In this document: positions 1-9,814 of the stretch, piece by piece
How the letters are laid out: every line of letters starts with the position of its first letter
Numbering within the stretch: the first letter of the stretch is position 1
Source of the DNA: Flavisolibacter ginsenosidimutans
Lineage (GTDB): Bacteria; Bacteroidota; Bacteroidia; Chitinophagales; Chitinophagaceae
Assembly (NCBI RefSeq): GCF_007970805.1
Contig: NZ_CP042433.1
Location: 3,472,001 to 3,536,000, forward strand
Reading direction: 5' to 3'
Length of the DNA: 64,000 nucleotides
Notes under the pieces: generated by a model
The model's database searches: none
Seen by the model: only the letters and a program-made list of their open reading frames with translations
Told to the model about the DNA's origin: nothing
Translations under genes and position numbers: made by a program

Positions 1-72
1 ATGATTACGCATTCGTTTATTGATCATTGCTCCGAAGAAACACAGAAGAAGATAAGGAGGATGGGAAGCTAG
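1..72 (+). CDS. Possible C-terminal end of a gene entering from the left edge
   Basis: Frame 1 is open from the first base to a TAG at 70-72 and would encode about 23 hydrophilic residues ending in RRMGS. The other two plus frames close within the first 21 bases. It may be the tail of a gene outside the window, or chance. I do not recognise it. Confidence 0.25.
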   Translation: MITHSFIDHCSEETQKKIRRMGS

Positions 73-147
73 TTGATTGGTTGACTGGTTCAGTAGTTGA
101 TAAGTCAGAAAAGACGAATCAACCGGTCAACAAGCTAACCAATCAAC
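72..147. repeat. Imperfect inverted repeat between genes
   Basis: The arm GTTGATTGGTT at 72-82 is the exact reverse complement of 137-147. A second inner arm at 83-90 pairs with 121-128 with one G-T pair. The structure lies between the stop at 72 and the ATG at 176, so it could act as a terminator hairpin or be a dispersed palindromic repeat of the genome. Similar GTTGAT/ATCAAC inverted repeats recur at 13159-13212. Confidence 0.5.
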
Positions 148-175
148 CAACTCAATAAAGCCGTAATTTTTCGGC

Positions 176-802
176 ATGAAATACACGCTTCTTTCTGTCT
201 GTATTCTTGCCCTTGGCGCCTGTGGAGACAAGCCCGCACAAACGCAAGCCTCCTCGCAACCAAACGTCATTCGCGATTCAAACCTCGTTAAAAAAGAAGC
301 CGCTAATCCCTACGTTCCGGTAGATGTGTCGCCGATGGACATGCTTTACTACCCCACCGATTACCCCGTAAAAAAAATGAACGAACAAGCAAAAGGCTCG
401 CCGGTGGCGCGGGTCATCTACAGCCGTCCGCACCGCGGCGGACGAACCTTGTTTGGCGGCCTTGTGCAATGGGGACAACCCTGGCGGCTCGGTGCTAACG
501 AAGCCACTGAGGTTGAGTTTTTTCAACCGGTGATCGTTCAAAAAAAGCGCATCGAAAAAGGGCGGTATGTTTTGTACGCCATTCCCTTTCAGGATCATTG
601 GACCCTTGTGTTGAACAGCAATCTTTTTTCCTGGGGCCTGAAATTAAATCCGCAGGATGATGTAGCCCGCTTTGACGAACCGTCAACCGCCGCGCCGCAG
701 TTGATTGAATACTTTACCATGGATTTTGAAAAAACAGCAAGCGGCGTCGATTTAATCATGGCCTGGGAAAACACCGAAGTTCGTTTGCCCATTCAATTTT
801 AA
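176..802 (+). CDS. DUF2911 family lipoprotein
   Basis: 208 residues. The N-terminus is a lipoprotein signal peptide with lipobox LGAC (Cys16), so the mature protein should be lipid-anchored. From about residue 52 to the end it matches the DUF2911 pattern: an SPMD start, an IYSRPHRGGRTLFGG block, WRLGANEATE near the middle and a WTLVLN strand. The molecular function of the family is not known; Bacteroidota often carry several as secreted lipoproteins. The stop codon is three bases before the asparagine synthetase ATG, so the two genes probably share a transcript. The start is the only ATG before the signal peptide. Confidence 0.85.
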   Translation: MKYTLLSVCILALGACGDKPAQTQASSQPNVIRDSNLVKKEAANPYVPVDVSPMDMLYYPTDYPVKKMNEQAKGSPVARVIYSRPHRGGRTLFGGLVQWGQPWRLGANEATEVEFFQPVIVQKKRIEKGRYVLYAIPFQDHWTLVLNSNLFSWGLKLNPQDDVARFDEPSTAAPQLIEYFTMDFEKTASGVDLIMAWENTEVRLPIQF

Positions 803-805
803 AGC

Positions 806-2650
806 ATGTGCGGGATAGCCGGCATCGTTGCAAAACAAGTTGCGCAAGACGCGCAACAACAAGTGCGTAAAGCAACGGCTGTGCTTGCGCACCGCGGACC
901 GGAAGAAGAAAACTTTTGGACGAACAATGACCAAACTGTTTTCTTCGGGCACCGGCGGCTTTGCATTCTTGATTTAAGCAAGGCAGCATCGCAGCCCATG
1001 GGTTACGCCGGTCGCTATACCCTTGTGTACAACGGCGAAATTTATAATTACCGCGAACTAAGAAAAGAACTCGAAGCGGAAGGTTGTTCGTTTCATTCGC
1101 AATCCGACACGGAAGTTGTGCTCGTTGCTTACGCAGCCTGGGGTTCTTCTTGCTTGCAACGTTTCGACGGTGCTTTTGCTTTTGCCATTTGGGATGAAAA
1201 AGAACAAATACTTTTTGCAGCCCGCGACCGCTTTGGCGAAAAACCTTTCTTCTTTTTTTACGACAACGAACAATTCGTCTTTGCCTCTGAGCCAAAAGCT
1301 TTATGGGCCATGGGCGTTGAAAAAGAAGTGAACAAAAGCTTGTTGTATAATTTTCTTACGCTTGGTTATACAAGCAATCCTTCGGATGCAACCGAAACGT
1401 TTTACAACAACATAAATAAATTACCGGCGGCGCATTCACTAACGTGCTCGCTTCAGAAAAACGCCTTGCACACGCACTGTTATTGGCAAGTGTATGTTGA
1501 CGTGAATAAGACCGTTTCCGAAGAAGACGCCACAGAACAATTCAAACAATTATTTGCCGACAGCATCCGCAAGCGTCTGCGCAGCGACGTAGCCATTGGA
1601 ACAAGTTTAAGTGGCGGATTGGACAGTTCGTCCATCGTTGCTTTTTGTGCGAACGAGACGGCCGAACAATACACGCACAAATGTTTTACGGCTTCGTTTA
1701 GTGGCTTTGAAAAAGACGAAACAAATTATGCCTCGCTTGTTGCAAAGCAGTTCGGCTTGCAACATTTCACCACAACCATCACTGCGGATGAAGTGCCTTT
1801 GTTAATGGACATGGTGGCCTCACAACAAGACGAGCCTTTTTCATCGGCCTCTGTGCTTGCGCAATACAAAGTTTTTAAAGCCGCGAAACAGCACGGTGTA
1901 ACCGTTTTGTTAGACGGCCAAGGCGCCGATGAAATTCTCGGCGGTTATCGTAAATACTACAAGTGGTGGTGGCAGGAATTGTATCGCACAAACAGAAAAC
2001 TGTATGCACAAGAGTGGAAGGCGGCCAGAGAGTTGAATGTTGACGAGAATTTTGGAATAAAAAATAAGCTTGCGGCCTTGCTTCCCGATTTTGCGGCTTC
2101 ACTGTTGTACACGCAAAAAAGCAAAAACGCTTTTCGCAACCCCGACCTGAACCGCGACTTTGCATTTTCGAACAAACAGAATTTTTATTATACCACACCG
2201 CCCCATCCAAACTTGAACGGCGCCCTGCATTACAACACGTTCGTAAATGGCCTTGAAGAATTGCTTCGCTTTGCCGACCGCAACAGCATGGCACACTCGG
2301 TAGAAGTGCGCCTGCCTTTTTTGCAACATCAGTTGGTAGAATTTTTATTCACGCTGCCGCCACAATTTAAAATTCACCGGGGTTGGACGAAATGGCTTTT
2401 GCGAAAAGCTGTTGAAAACAAATTGCCGCAAGAAATTGTTTGGCGCAAAGACAAAGTGGGTTACGAGCCGCCGCAAAAGGCTTGGATGCAAAACGCAGCC
2501 GTGCAGGAAAGAATCATGCAAGCAAGAAAAAAATTAGTGAACGAAGGCGTGTTGAACGAAACGGTTTTGATCAAAAACATTTCGGCAAAAGACGCACACG
2601 AAGAAGAGAGTTTTGATTGGCGTTACTGGAGCGCAGCACAGTTGTTTTGA
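806..2650 (+). CDS. asnB: Asparagine synthase (glutamine-hydrolysing)
   Basis: 614 residues, the usual size of class B asparagine synthetases. It makes asparagine from aspartate, glutamine and ATP in the cytoplasm. The N-terminal Ntn-type glutaminase starts MCGIAGIV with Cys2 as nucleophile, and NGEIYN is near residue 75. The C-terminal synthetase domain has the PP-loop SGGLDSS at 269-275 for ATP binding. A run of AsnB-like residues (SMAHSVEVRLPFL) lies near residue 495. AsnB-type proteins also serve in surface-polysaccharide or peptide modification, but no such genes are nearby. It follows the DUF2911 gene with a three-base gap, so it is likely co-transcribed. Confidence 0.93.
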   Translation: MCGIAGIVAKQVAQDAQQQVRKATAVLAHRGPEEENFWTNNDQTVFFGHRRLCILDLSKAASQPMGYAGRYTLVYNGEIYNYRELRKELEAEGCSFHSQSDTEVVLVAYAAWGSSCLQRFDGAFAFAIWDEKEQILFAARDRFGEKPFFFFYDNEQFVFASEPKALWAMGVEKEVNKSLLYNFLTLGYTSNPSDATETFYNNINKLPAAHSLTCSLQKNALHTHCYWQVYVDVNKTVSEEDATEQFKQLFADSIRKRLRSDVAIGTSLSGGLDSSSIVAFCANETAEQYTHKCFTASFSGFEKDETNYASLVAKQFGLQHFTTTITADEVPLLMDMVASQQDEPFSSASVLAQYKVFKAAKQHGVTVLLDGQGADEILGGYRKYYKWWWQELYRTNRKLYAQEWKAARELNVDENFGIKNKLAALLPDFAASLLYTQKSKNAFRNPDLNRDFAFSNKQNFYYTTPPHPNLNGALHYNTFVNGLEELLRFADRNSMAHSVEVRLPFLQHQLVEFLFTLPPQFKIHRGWTKWLLRKAVENKLPQEIVWRKDKVGYEPPQKAWMQNAAVQERIMQARKKLVNEGVLNETVLIKNISAKDAHEEESFDWRYWSAAQLF

Positions 2651-2743
2651 TCTCCGCCGCCGGTTATAAAATTGAATTGTCGGCTCGCGGCTTGCAAATA
2701 ATTTTTCTAAATCATTATCTTTATTTGCATTTATTTTTTACCG

Positions 2744-5700
2744 TTGTCAACCAAGATTACTGCATTGAAACACGTACTGCTTCTTTCAATCCTTGCCTCC
2801 TTTCTTGCATCGGCGCAGAAAGTGCCGTCTCAGCACGTTGCAAGTACCGGCTTTATAACTAAAAACGGAGATCTCTTCGGAACGAGTAAAACGTTCATCG
2901 CAAACGCCGGTCAGTTCGATCCTTTTTCAACAGCCTACTCTACCGGAAAAATTTTCTTTGGTTACGAGGGCATGAGCGCACCCGTTTTATTTACCCAATC
3001 AGGTTTGGTGCACGTGCAACGGAAGTACGAAACGGCAAGAGGCGAAGTACGGAACGAACGCGAAAGTGACGATGAACCGCAAGCGCAAAAAGTTGAAAAA
3101 ACGGTAAAGATGAAATGGCTTGGCGCCAGCGCATTTGCGCAAATTGTGCCTGAGGGTGAAGTCTCTCACCGCTTTAGTTACGGCCTGTTATCAAGGCCGG
3201 CCAAAGGATTTAAGCAGTTAGCCCAAAAGAATCTTTATCCCGGTATTGACTTGCGTTATTCCTTTGAAGAAGGCCGGCAACCCGGCATTGCTTTCACGCT
3301 GTTGATACAGCCCGGTGCCGACGTCGGCGCTGTGCAAATGGCTTACAGCGGAGAAAATGTTTTGGTACGTAAAACTGAAAAGGGAAATCTTCTTGTTCAC
3401 TCGCCGTTGGAAACGGTCACACTTTCGGCACCCAAAGCGTTTTATGCCGATGAGCCGTCGAAAACATTAGCGGTGTCGTTTAAGCTATCGGGCAATACGG
3501 TGCAATTCTATTTCCCGTCCGGATACGACAAAACAAGAGCGGTGTTGATTGATCCTTTTATTTCTACCACCGCTTCCCTTACCGGAGCAAACACAGGCAT
3601 TGCCAAAGACATAGACTTTGATTACGAGGGCAACATTTACGTGTCCGGTGGCGGCAACGCAACCATGTATATGCTGGCCAAATACAACGCTGTCGGCGTA
3701 TTGCAATGGACATTCAACGGCGGCCCCGTTGCCGCTGCGGCCAACTGGAGTTTCGGATTGAACTACGGAGGTTTCGTCGTGGATAAAAATTCAGGACAGA
3801 CTTATCTCAGTCAGGGATGGAACACGACAGGAGTAAGAGTGGCGCGGCTTTCCACTGCCGGCATCTACGACAATTACGTCACAACCGCCAACACTAAGTT
3901 TAGTGAAGGATGGCGAATGTTATGGGATTGCAACAGCGGAAATCCGCAAATACTGATTGCCGGCGGCGGGCAAAGTTCCAATCTTGATTTTGGCATTGTT
4001 TCGCCTTCTTCCGTTACGCTCACAACACAAAACATCACCGGATTAGCCAATTCCAGCCAGGACATTGCCGATGCCGTTATTGATCCACGAAACCACGAGA
4101 TGTACACGCTTTTTGCGCACGGTCATGTGGCGCCGGTTGATCTCTACAAACATGCGGCGCCGTATGCGGTCGCCAACAAGCTTTGGAGCAAAACATCGGG
4201 GTCTTCTGTCTTAACAGAACGAAACAACCGGCCCTATCTTTCATTGGGTGCGGGCAACGACAACTCTATTAACTCACTCGCTGTAAGCAGTTCGTATTTG
4301 TTTTACTGGAACGGAAAAATTTTAACGGCGTTTAGCAAAGCAACCGGCGATCCCGTTGGAACTGCGCTTACCATTGCTGCCGATACGGTGCTTCGGCAAG
4401 GCGGCATTATTGCCGATGAATGCGGCAACGTGTTCGTTGGCGACCAGCACGGTGTGATTAAAGTTTACAAGTTCAACGGATCTACTTTTGATGATGCCGC
4501 GGCGCCTGATCTTACCCTTACCGGATATACGGGCTATAACACGGTTTACGACCTGGCCTATGATGATGCCCGCCGTACGTTGTATGCCTGTGGCAGAGGC
4601 TTTGTGGCTTCCTTTGATGTTTCAGCCTACTGCGCACAAGCTACTTATGAACTCCATATAGAAAAGAACTGTAACAACTTATCGGTTACTGCCACACTAA
4701 GCCCGGTGCCGCCTTCCGGATCCACTGTTACATACGTATTGTATCAAAACGGTGCGCAAATCAACAGCAACACCGCGGGAGTGTTTACGAATCTTGTGTT
4801 GGGCACGTCCTATACCGTAAAGGCGCTTATCAACCAGAGTTGCTCGGGTGTGCAAACAAAAAAAGATTTTATCATGACCGGCCCGCAATTGAGCATTTCA
4901 AAAACTGATGCTTGCGGCACCAACGGTTCGTTAACCATCAACAGTTCCGATGGTATAGAGCCGTACAATTATAGCATTGACGGCGTTCATTTCCAGACCG
5001 GCAACGTTTTTTCAAACCTCACGCCCGCCACTTACACCGTTACGGTAAACGATGCAAACGGCTGCATAAGCAATGGCCTTGTGAACCTGCCGCCCGGTAC
5101 TAATTGCGTATCTGCGTCCGTAGCGGCCGTGAATGAAAATTGCGGTCTTCGCAACGGAAATCTTACCGTTTCCGCCTCGGGCGGCGTTCCGCCGTATTCC
5201 TATTCGCTTAACGGTGGTCCTTTTCAATCGGCCAATGTTTTTTCCAATCTTCCGGCGGGTACTTATACCGTAAGCGTAAAAGATGCGTCCAACGGAACCT
5301 TCGACCTAACGGCAACCGTTCAAAGCCTTAACAGCAACAATCTTGGTTTTACGTACGTTATTGCGAATGCATCCTGCAGCAACAATGACGGCAGTCTTTT
5401 AGCGACGGGCACGGGCGGCGTACAACCTTTCCAATTTGCATTAAACGGAGGCAATTACCAAGGCAACGGGCAGTTTAGCAATCTCTCAAACGGAAATTAT
5501 ACCGTTACCGTGAAAGATGGCAACGGGTGTCTTTTTTCGCAAGCAGTCACCGTTCCGCTTACAAACAACCTGGTGATTGATGCAGGCAACGACCTTACAA
5601 TTTGTGAAGGCGACAGCGCGGTGTTGGCCGCCACCAGCAACGGAAAAAACTTTTCGTGGGTTCCGTCGAACCCGCTTTCCAATGCTGGTTTGCTGCAGCC

Positions 5701-6550
5701 CAAAGCATCTCCATTAGCCAACACGCATTTTATTGTTACGGCCACTTCGGGCCCGTGCACAGCCGTGGATTCGATGACGGTTTTTGTTAAACAGGCACCA
5801 CGGCCCTTTGCTGCCGATACCAGCATTTGTTTTGGCAAGTCTGTGTTGTTACACGCCACCGGCGGGATTAGTTACATGTGGACGCCACCAACTTATCTTA
5901 GTGACCCATCAAGTGCCGATCCGCTTGTGGTGAAGCCTGCAGCGACCGTTGTTTACAAGCTCTACGCTATTGGTGCAAACAATTGCAAAACAGTAAACCC
6001 ACAAAAAGTAACCGTCACCGTTACGCATCCGCTGAACATTTTTGCCGGTAACGATACCGTTGCCGTTTACAACGAGCCCTTGCAACTGGGGGCGGTTGAC
6101 TTTAACAACAACGCTGGCCTTACATGGTCGTGGTCGCCTTCTGCCGGGCTATCGAACCCCTTTGTTCAAAATCCCGTATTTCTTTTTGACCGGAATGAAA
6201 CGTACAAGGTGAGCGCCGTCGCTCCCGATGGTTGTGAAGCAGACGACAGCATCAGCATCACTGTGTACAGGTTTGCCGACATTCTCGTTCCATCTGCTTT
6301 CTCGCCCAACAGCGATGGAAAGAACGACGTGTTGAAAGCAATTCCTATCGGCATAAAAAAATTCAATCGTTTTGCGGTTTACAACCGTTGGGGCCAGCTT
6401 GTTTTTTACACGTCCAACGCTTCGGCGGGATGGGACGGAAGAATCAACGGAACGATCCAACCTTCCGCCGTTTTTGTGTGGATAGCCAGTGGCACAGACT
6501 ACCAGGGAAGGTTGCTTGAACGAAAAGGAACGGTGCTTTTGCTTCGGTAA
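2744..6550 (+). CDS. Large secreted protein with SprB repeats and a type IX secretion (type B) C-terminal domain
   Basis: About 1260 residues. There is no ATG at the front. The reading frame has TTG codons at 2744 and 2765 after an in-frame stop at 2708, and the second gives a compact signal peptide (MKHVLLLSILASFLASAQ), so 2765 is an alternative start. After the signal comes an N-terminal FIANAGQFD-type domain, then a long region rich in Gly, Thr and Asn that resembles a beta-propeller. Three SprB-like repeats follow from about residue 720 to 940, each with a GGxxPYxYSLNGG core and GTYTVxVKDxNGC end, then Ig/PKD-like segments. The last ~85 residues (VPSAFSPNSDGKND, then VYNRWGQLVF and GWDG) are the gliding-motility-associated CTD that directs T9SS export. 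It probably ends up at the cell surface or outside; the ligand is unknown. Confidence 0.88.
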   Translation: MSTKITALKHVLLLSILASFLASAQKVPSQHVASTGFITKNGDLFGTSKTFIANAGQFDPFSTAYSTGKIFFGYEGMSAPVLFTQSGLVHVQRKYETARGEVRNERESDDEPQAQKVEKTVKMKWLGASAFAQIVPEGEVSHRFSYGLLSRPAKGFKQLAQKNLYPGIDLRYSFEEGRQPGIAFTLLIQPGADVGAVQMAYSGENVLVRKTEKGNLLVHSPLETVTLSAPKAFYADEPSKTLAVSFKLSGNTVQFYFPSGYDKTRAVLIDPFISTTASLTGANTGIAKDIDFDYEGNIYVSGGGNATMYMLAKYNAVGVLQWTFNGGPVAAAANWSFGLNYGGFVVDKNSGQTYLSQGWNTTGVRVARLSTAGIYDNYVTTANTKFSEGWRMLWDCNSGNPQILIAGGGQSSNLDFGIVSPSSVTLTTQNITGLANSSQDIADAVIDPRNHEMYTLFAHGHVAPVDLYKHAAPYAVANKLWSKTSGSSVLTERNNRPYLSLGAGNDNSINSLAVSSSYLFYWNGKILTAFSKATGDPVGTALTIAADTVLRQGGIIADECGNVFVGDQHGVIKVYKFNGSTFDDAAAPDLTLTGYTGYNTVYDLAYDDARRTLYACGRGFVASFDVSAYCAQATYELHIEKNCNNLSVTATLSPVPPSGSTVTYVLYQNGAQINSNTAGVFTNLVLGTSYTVKALINQSCSGVQTKKDFIMTGPQLSISKTDACGTNGSLTINSSDGIEPYNYSIDGVHFQTGNVFSNLTPATYTVTVNDANGCISNGLVNLPPGTNCVSASVAAVNENCGLRNGNLTVSASGGVPPYSYSLNGGPFQSANVFSNLPAGTYTVSVKDASNGTFDLTATVQSLNSNNLGFTYVIANASCSNNDGSLLATGTGGVQPFQFALNGGNYQGNGQFSNLSNGNYTVTVKDGNGCLFSQAVTVPLTNNLVIDAGNDLTICEGDSAVLAATSNGKNFSWVPSNPLSNAGLLQPKASPLANTHFIVTATSGPCTAVDSMTVFVKQAPRPFAADTSICFGKSVLLHATGGISYMWTPPTYLSDPSSADPLVVKPAATVVYKLYAIGANNCKTVNPQKVTVTVTHPLNIFAGNDTVAVYNEPLQLGAVDFNNNAGLTWSWSPSAGLSNPFVQNPVFLFDRNETYKVSAVAPDGCEADDSISITVYRFADILVPSAFSPNSDGKNDVLKAIPIGIKKFNRFAVYNRWGQLVFYTSNASAGWDGRINGTIQPSAVFVWIASGTDYQGRLLERKGTVLLLR

Positions 6551-6570
6551 ACTTTTCAAATACTGCACGC

Positions 6571-6599
6571 AAAAGGCCAGCTCTGATAGCTGGCCTTTT
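6571..6599. terminator. Bidirectional terminator
   Basis: A perfect 12-bp stem (6571-6582 with 6588-6599) and a five-base loop, with A-tracts on the left and T-tracts on the right. It lies between the convergent T9SS protein gene and the aldehyde oxidoreductase operon and can stop transcription from both sides. Confidence 0.9.
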
Positions 6600-6605
6600 A
6601 ATGGA

Positions 6606-8822
6606 TTAAAGAAGAACTTTATCCGGCGTTATCGGCAGCTCTCTTATTCTTTTGCCCGTTGCATGATACACTGCGTTTGCCACCGCAGCCGCAAAACCAA
6701 TCAACGCAATTTCGCCCATGCCTTTTGCGCCGTTGGGATTTAGTATTGGGTCGGGTTTGTTGACAAACACGACTTCTACATCCGGCACGTCGGCATGAAC
6801 GGGCACGTGGTAATCGGCAAAGTTGTTGTTCACCCAACGGCCGTAACGATGGTCAATCACGCCTTCTTCCATCAACGCGCCGCCGATGCCGCCGACAACA
6901 CCGCCTTTCATTTGGCTGGCGGCGGTTTTTGGCGAAATGATGGTGCCCGCATCGGCAGCCGACACCACTTTGTCAATGCGCACCACGCCGGTGAGCGGAT
7001 GCACTTTTACTTTTACAAAATGCACCGAATAAGAATAAGCCGAATACTTTTGCATCTCCGGATTGCGCCCCGATGCTTCTGTGATTTCAATGGCCGGAAG
7101 ATTGGCTGCTTTTATCGCATCAGCATAAGTGATCACGTTCCCGTTCTTCAACCGCATCTCGCCGTTCCCAAATTGCACGTCCTGCGGCAACACTTCGCTC
7201 TCTTGTGTTTTTAAAAGACCCGCCAGTTTTTTCTTTAACGATTCACAAGCGTTGTGCACCGTCGTTCCAAGCGTCGAAGTTGTTGTGCTACCGCCTTGCG
7301 TAGGTCCAGGCGGAAAAGACGAATCGCCCAATTCGAACTTTATTTTGGCCGGCGGAATGCCCAACAGGTTTGACGCGATCTGGGTCATGGTCGTAGCCGT
7401 GCCTGGGCCGCTATCGCTTACTGCGCTTTGCAGCACAAGTGTACCGTCGGGCAAAAGTTTCGCGGCTACTTTCGCCTCGCCGCGGGAAGCGCCGAACAAA
7501 CCGGTGCTCATGCCATAGCCAACTAACCAACCGTCTTCATTCATGCTTCTTGGTTGTGGCTTGCGATTCTTCCAGCCAAATTTTTCTGCGCCCATGTCAT
7601 ACGCTTCGCGCAGAAATTTTGAACTGTAAGGCTTGCCGTTTTCAGGATCGGTTTCGGCATAGTTGCGTTTGCGCAATTCAATGGGATCAATGTTCAACGC
7701 ATAACTCAATTCGTCCATACCGCATTCAAGTGGAAAAGAACCCGTGGCTTCGCCGGGGCCACGCATCCAGGTTGGTGTGCTTACGTCAAGCGGGTAAATG
7801 TTGTATTTAGTGTTTACATTCTTGCAATCGTATAACTGCCGCGTCATGGCTACAACGCCTTCATTAAAGGTTTCGTAGGTTGATGTCATGGACGACGCTT
7901 CGTGCAACATGCCGATTAACCTTCCGTCTTTGTCAGCGCCAATGGCCATGCGTTGAATGGCCGCGGGACGATAACCCACCAACATAAACATTTGCGGCCG
8001 CGTGAGCACAAGCTTCAGCGGCTTCCCAACTTTTTTTGCACCCATCGCGGCAGCAATCGTGTGCGGCCAGGTGCGCAGTGCCGAACCAAAACCGCCGCCA
8101 ACAAATTGAGCATTCACCTGCACATTTTTGGGGTCGATTTTGAAAGCTTCGGCAACGCTTCGCTGCGTACTTACAACGCCTTGTGTTTTGTCCCACACCG
8201 TTACTTTATCATCGCCGTCCCAACGTACGGTGGTTGCGTGCAGTTCCATCGGGTTGTGTACCTGAATAGGCATTGTGTACGTCGTGTCTATTTGCACCGG
8301 AGCGGATTTCCACGCATCTTTTGTTCCGCGGGTATTTTCTTTATAACGGTCGCCTTCAATCGGCTTATCGTTTTTGATAGCTTCCGTTAAATCGGTATGC
8401 GATGCTTCTTTGTTGTATTGCGCTTTAATTAACGAGGCGGCATGCGTGGCTCTTTCAAATGTATCGGCAATTACAAGTGCTATGGGTTGCCCGTTGAAGT
8501 AGATGATGTTGTCATTGAAAATTCGTAAGCCCTTGCCGTTGTTTTGTCCTTTGGTTGGGTTCTGCCCTTCGTCGTAGCCCGGCACTTTCGGTGCGTTGAG
8601 GTGTGTGATGACAGCGAGCACACCGGGCGCCTTTTCTGCGCTTTTGGTATCAATGGCCGTGATGGTTCCTTTGGTGATATTGCTTGTGGCCAACACGCCG
8701 TAAACCAAATCGGCAAGTTCATACTCGGCAGAATATTTTGCAGTGCCGGTGACTTTGGCTTTGCCGTCCACGCGGTCAATATCGGCGAAAGGTGCTGATG
8801 TATCGAAGAAAAACTTGTCCAT
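6606..8822 (-). CDS. Molybdopterin-binding large subunit of a xanthine dehydrogenase-family aldehyde oxidoreductase (PaoC-like)
   Basis: 738 residues, the size of a separate molybdenum subunit. It should bind the molybdenum cytosine-dinucleotide type cofactor and oxidise aldehydes or similar substrates. Signatures include QFVGGGFGSALRTWPH, the GPGEATGSFPLE block, QGGSTTTSTLG and a C-terminal GAKGMGEIAL, whose Glu704 is the expected catalytic base. It is the last gene of a three-gene operon and lies five bases after the FAD subunit. It has no signal peptide of its own, which fits export as a complex with the Tat-signal Fe-S subunit, as in E. coli PaoABC. The exact substrate cannot be told from the sequence. 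Confidence 0.9.
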   Translation of the reverse strand: MDKFFFDTSAPFADIDRVDGKAKVTGTAKYSAEYELADLVYGVLATSNITKGTITAIDTKSAEKAPGVLAVITHLNAPKVPGYDEGQNPTKGQNNGKGLRIFNDNIIYFNGQPIALVIADTFERATHAASLIKAQYNKEASHTDLTEAIKNDKPIEGDRYKENTRGTKDAWKSAPVQIDTTYTMPIQVHNPMELHATTVRWDGDDKVTVWDKTQGVVSTQRSVAEAFKIDPKNVQVNAQFVGGGFGSALRTWPHTIAAAMGAKKVGKPLKLVLTRPQMFMLVGYRPAAIQRMAIGADKDGRLIGMLHEASSMTSTYETFNEGVVAMTRQLYDCKNVNTKYNIYPLDVSTPTWMRGPGEATGSFPLECGMDELSYALNIDPIELRKRNYAETDPENGKPYSSKFLREAYDMGAEKFGWKNRKPQPRSMNEDGWLVGYGMSTGLFGASRGEAKVAAKLLPDGTLVLQSAVSDSGPGTATTMTQIASNLLGIPPAKIKFELGDSSFPPGPTQGGSTTTSTLGTTVHNACESLKKKLAGLLKTQESEVLPQDVQFGNGEMRLKNGNVITYADAIKAANLPAIEITEASGRNPEMQKYSAYSYSVHFVKVKVHPLTGVVRIDKVVSAADAGTIISPKTAASQMKGGVVGGIGGALMEEGVIDHRYGRWVNNNFADYHVPVHADVPDVEVVFVNKPDPILNPNGAKGMGEIALIGFAAAVANAVYHATGKRIRELPITPDKVLL

Positions 8823-8827
8823 AAGCC

Positions 8828-9814
8828 TCAGGAAATTTGAGCGAGTGTTTTTAACGTTTGCACAATCGTATTCGGCGCCAGCGTCAATTTAAAATTGTTA
8901 TAGCCATAACCTTTCGCGTCTTTCATTGCCAGCGATGCCGCTTGCTGAAAATTATTCAACGTCGCTTCTTTGCCTTTCAAAAAATCTTCCGCTGCCGTTA
9001 ACCGCCAGGGCTTGTGCGCCACGCCGCCCATCGCAATCCGTGCGGATTGAATTGTTTTTCCTTTCATATCTAATGCAACAGCAACCGATACCAAGGCAAA
9101 GGCATACGAAACACGGTCGCGGATTTTTGTGTAGAGCGAGTGCTGTGCAAGCGCTGCGTTCAACGGCAGTTCAACGCCGGTAATTAATTCGCCGCGTTGC
9201 AGGTTGTTGTCCAACTGTGGCGTTGTACCCGGTAAACGATGAAAATCGGTGAACAGAATTCTTCGCGAACCTTTCGGCCCCGTTACCAAAACCGTTGCGT
9301 TCAATGCGGCTAATGCAATGCACATATCGCTTGGATGAACCGCAATGCATTTGTCAGACGTACCAAAGATGGCGTGCATGCGGTTGTAACCTTGCAACGC
9401 ACCACAGCCGCTGCCGGGTTCGCGTTTGTTGCAGGGCAATGCCGTGTCGTAAAAATAGCCGCAGCGGGTTCGTTGCAGCATGTTGCCGCCCACCGTTGCC
9501 ATGTTTCTTATTTGCGCTGATGCGCCAGCCTTGAAGGCTTGCGATAAAAGCGGAAGGTGTTTTTTGATTAAATCGTTTTCGGCTACATCACTATTCAAAG
9601 CAAGCGCACCAATTTGAATGGTGTTTTCCCTCAGCTCAATTGCTTTCAACGGAAGACCGGTAATGTCCACTACTTTCTGCGGCGTCATCACACCGCGCTT
9701 CATTAAGTCAACGAGGTTGCTGCCGCCGGCAATGAACTGCGCTCCCGCATCTTTGTTTAAAACGCCTATTGCGTTTTGTATCGTTGAAGGTTTTGTGTAA
9801 TCAAAATTGATCAT
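8828..9814 (-). CDS. FAD-binding subunit of the same oxidoreductase, with an extra Fe-S cysteine segment (PaoB-like)
   Basis: 328 residues of the xanthine dehydrogenase subunit M family. The FAD site includes AGGSNLVDLMKRG at about 29-41 and ATVGGNMLQRTRCG at about 106-119. Between residues 118 and 165 lies an inserted segment with Cys118, Cys128, Cys137, Cys156 and Cys165. This matches the extra [4Fe-4S] segment known in the periplasmic aldehyde oxidoreductase PaoB and is absent from ordinary xanthine dehydrogenase FAD subunits. Its start overlaps the stop of the 2Fe-2S gene by four bases, so the two are translationally coupled. It passes electrons between the molybdenum subunit and an external acceptor. 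Confidence 0.9.
   Translation of the reverse strand: MINFDYTKPSTIQNAIGVLNKDAGAQFIAGGSNLVDLMKRGVMTPQKVVDITGLPLKAIELRENTIQIGALALNSDVAENDLIKKHLPLLSQAFKAGASAQIRNMATVGGNMLQRTRCGYFYDTALPCNKREPGSGCGALQGYNRMHAIFGTSDKCIAVHPSDMCIALAALNATVLVTGPKGSRRILFTDFHRLPGTTPQLDNNLQRGELITGVELPLNAALAQHSLYTKIRDRVSYAFALVSVAVALDMKGKTIQSARIAMGGVAHKPWRLTAAEDFLKGKEATLNNFQQAASLAMKDAKGYGYNNFKLTLAPNTIVQTLKTLAQIS

Noticed and set aside
756..1295. Open frame on the minus strand opposite asnB
   Set aside because: It has no domain character, is rich in Arg and Cys, and lies wholly within the strong asparagine synthetase gene.
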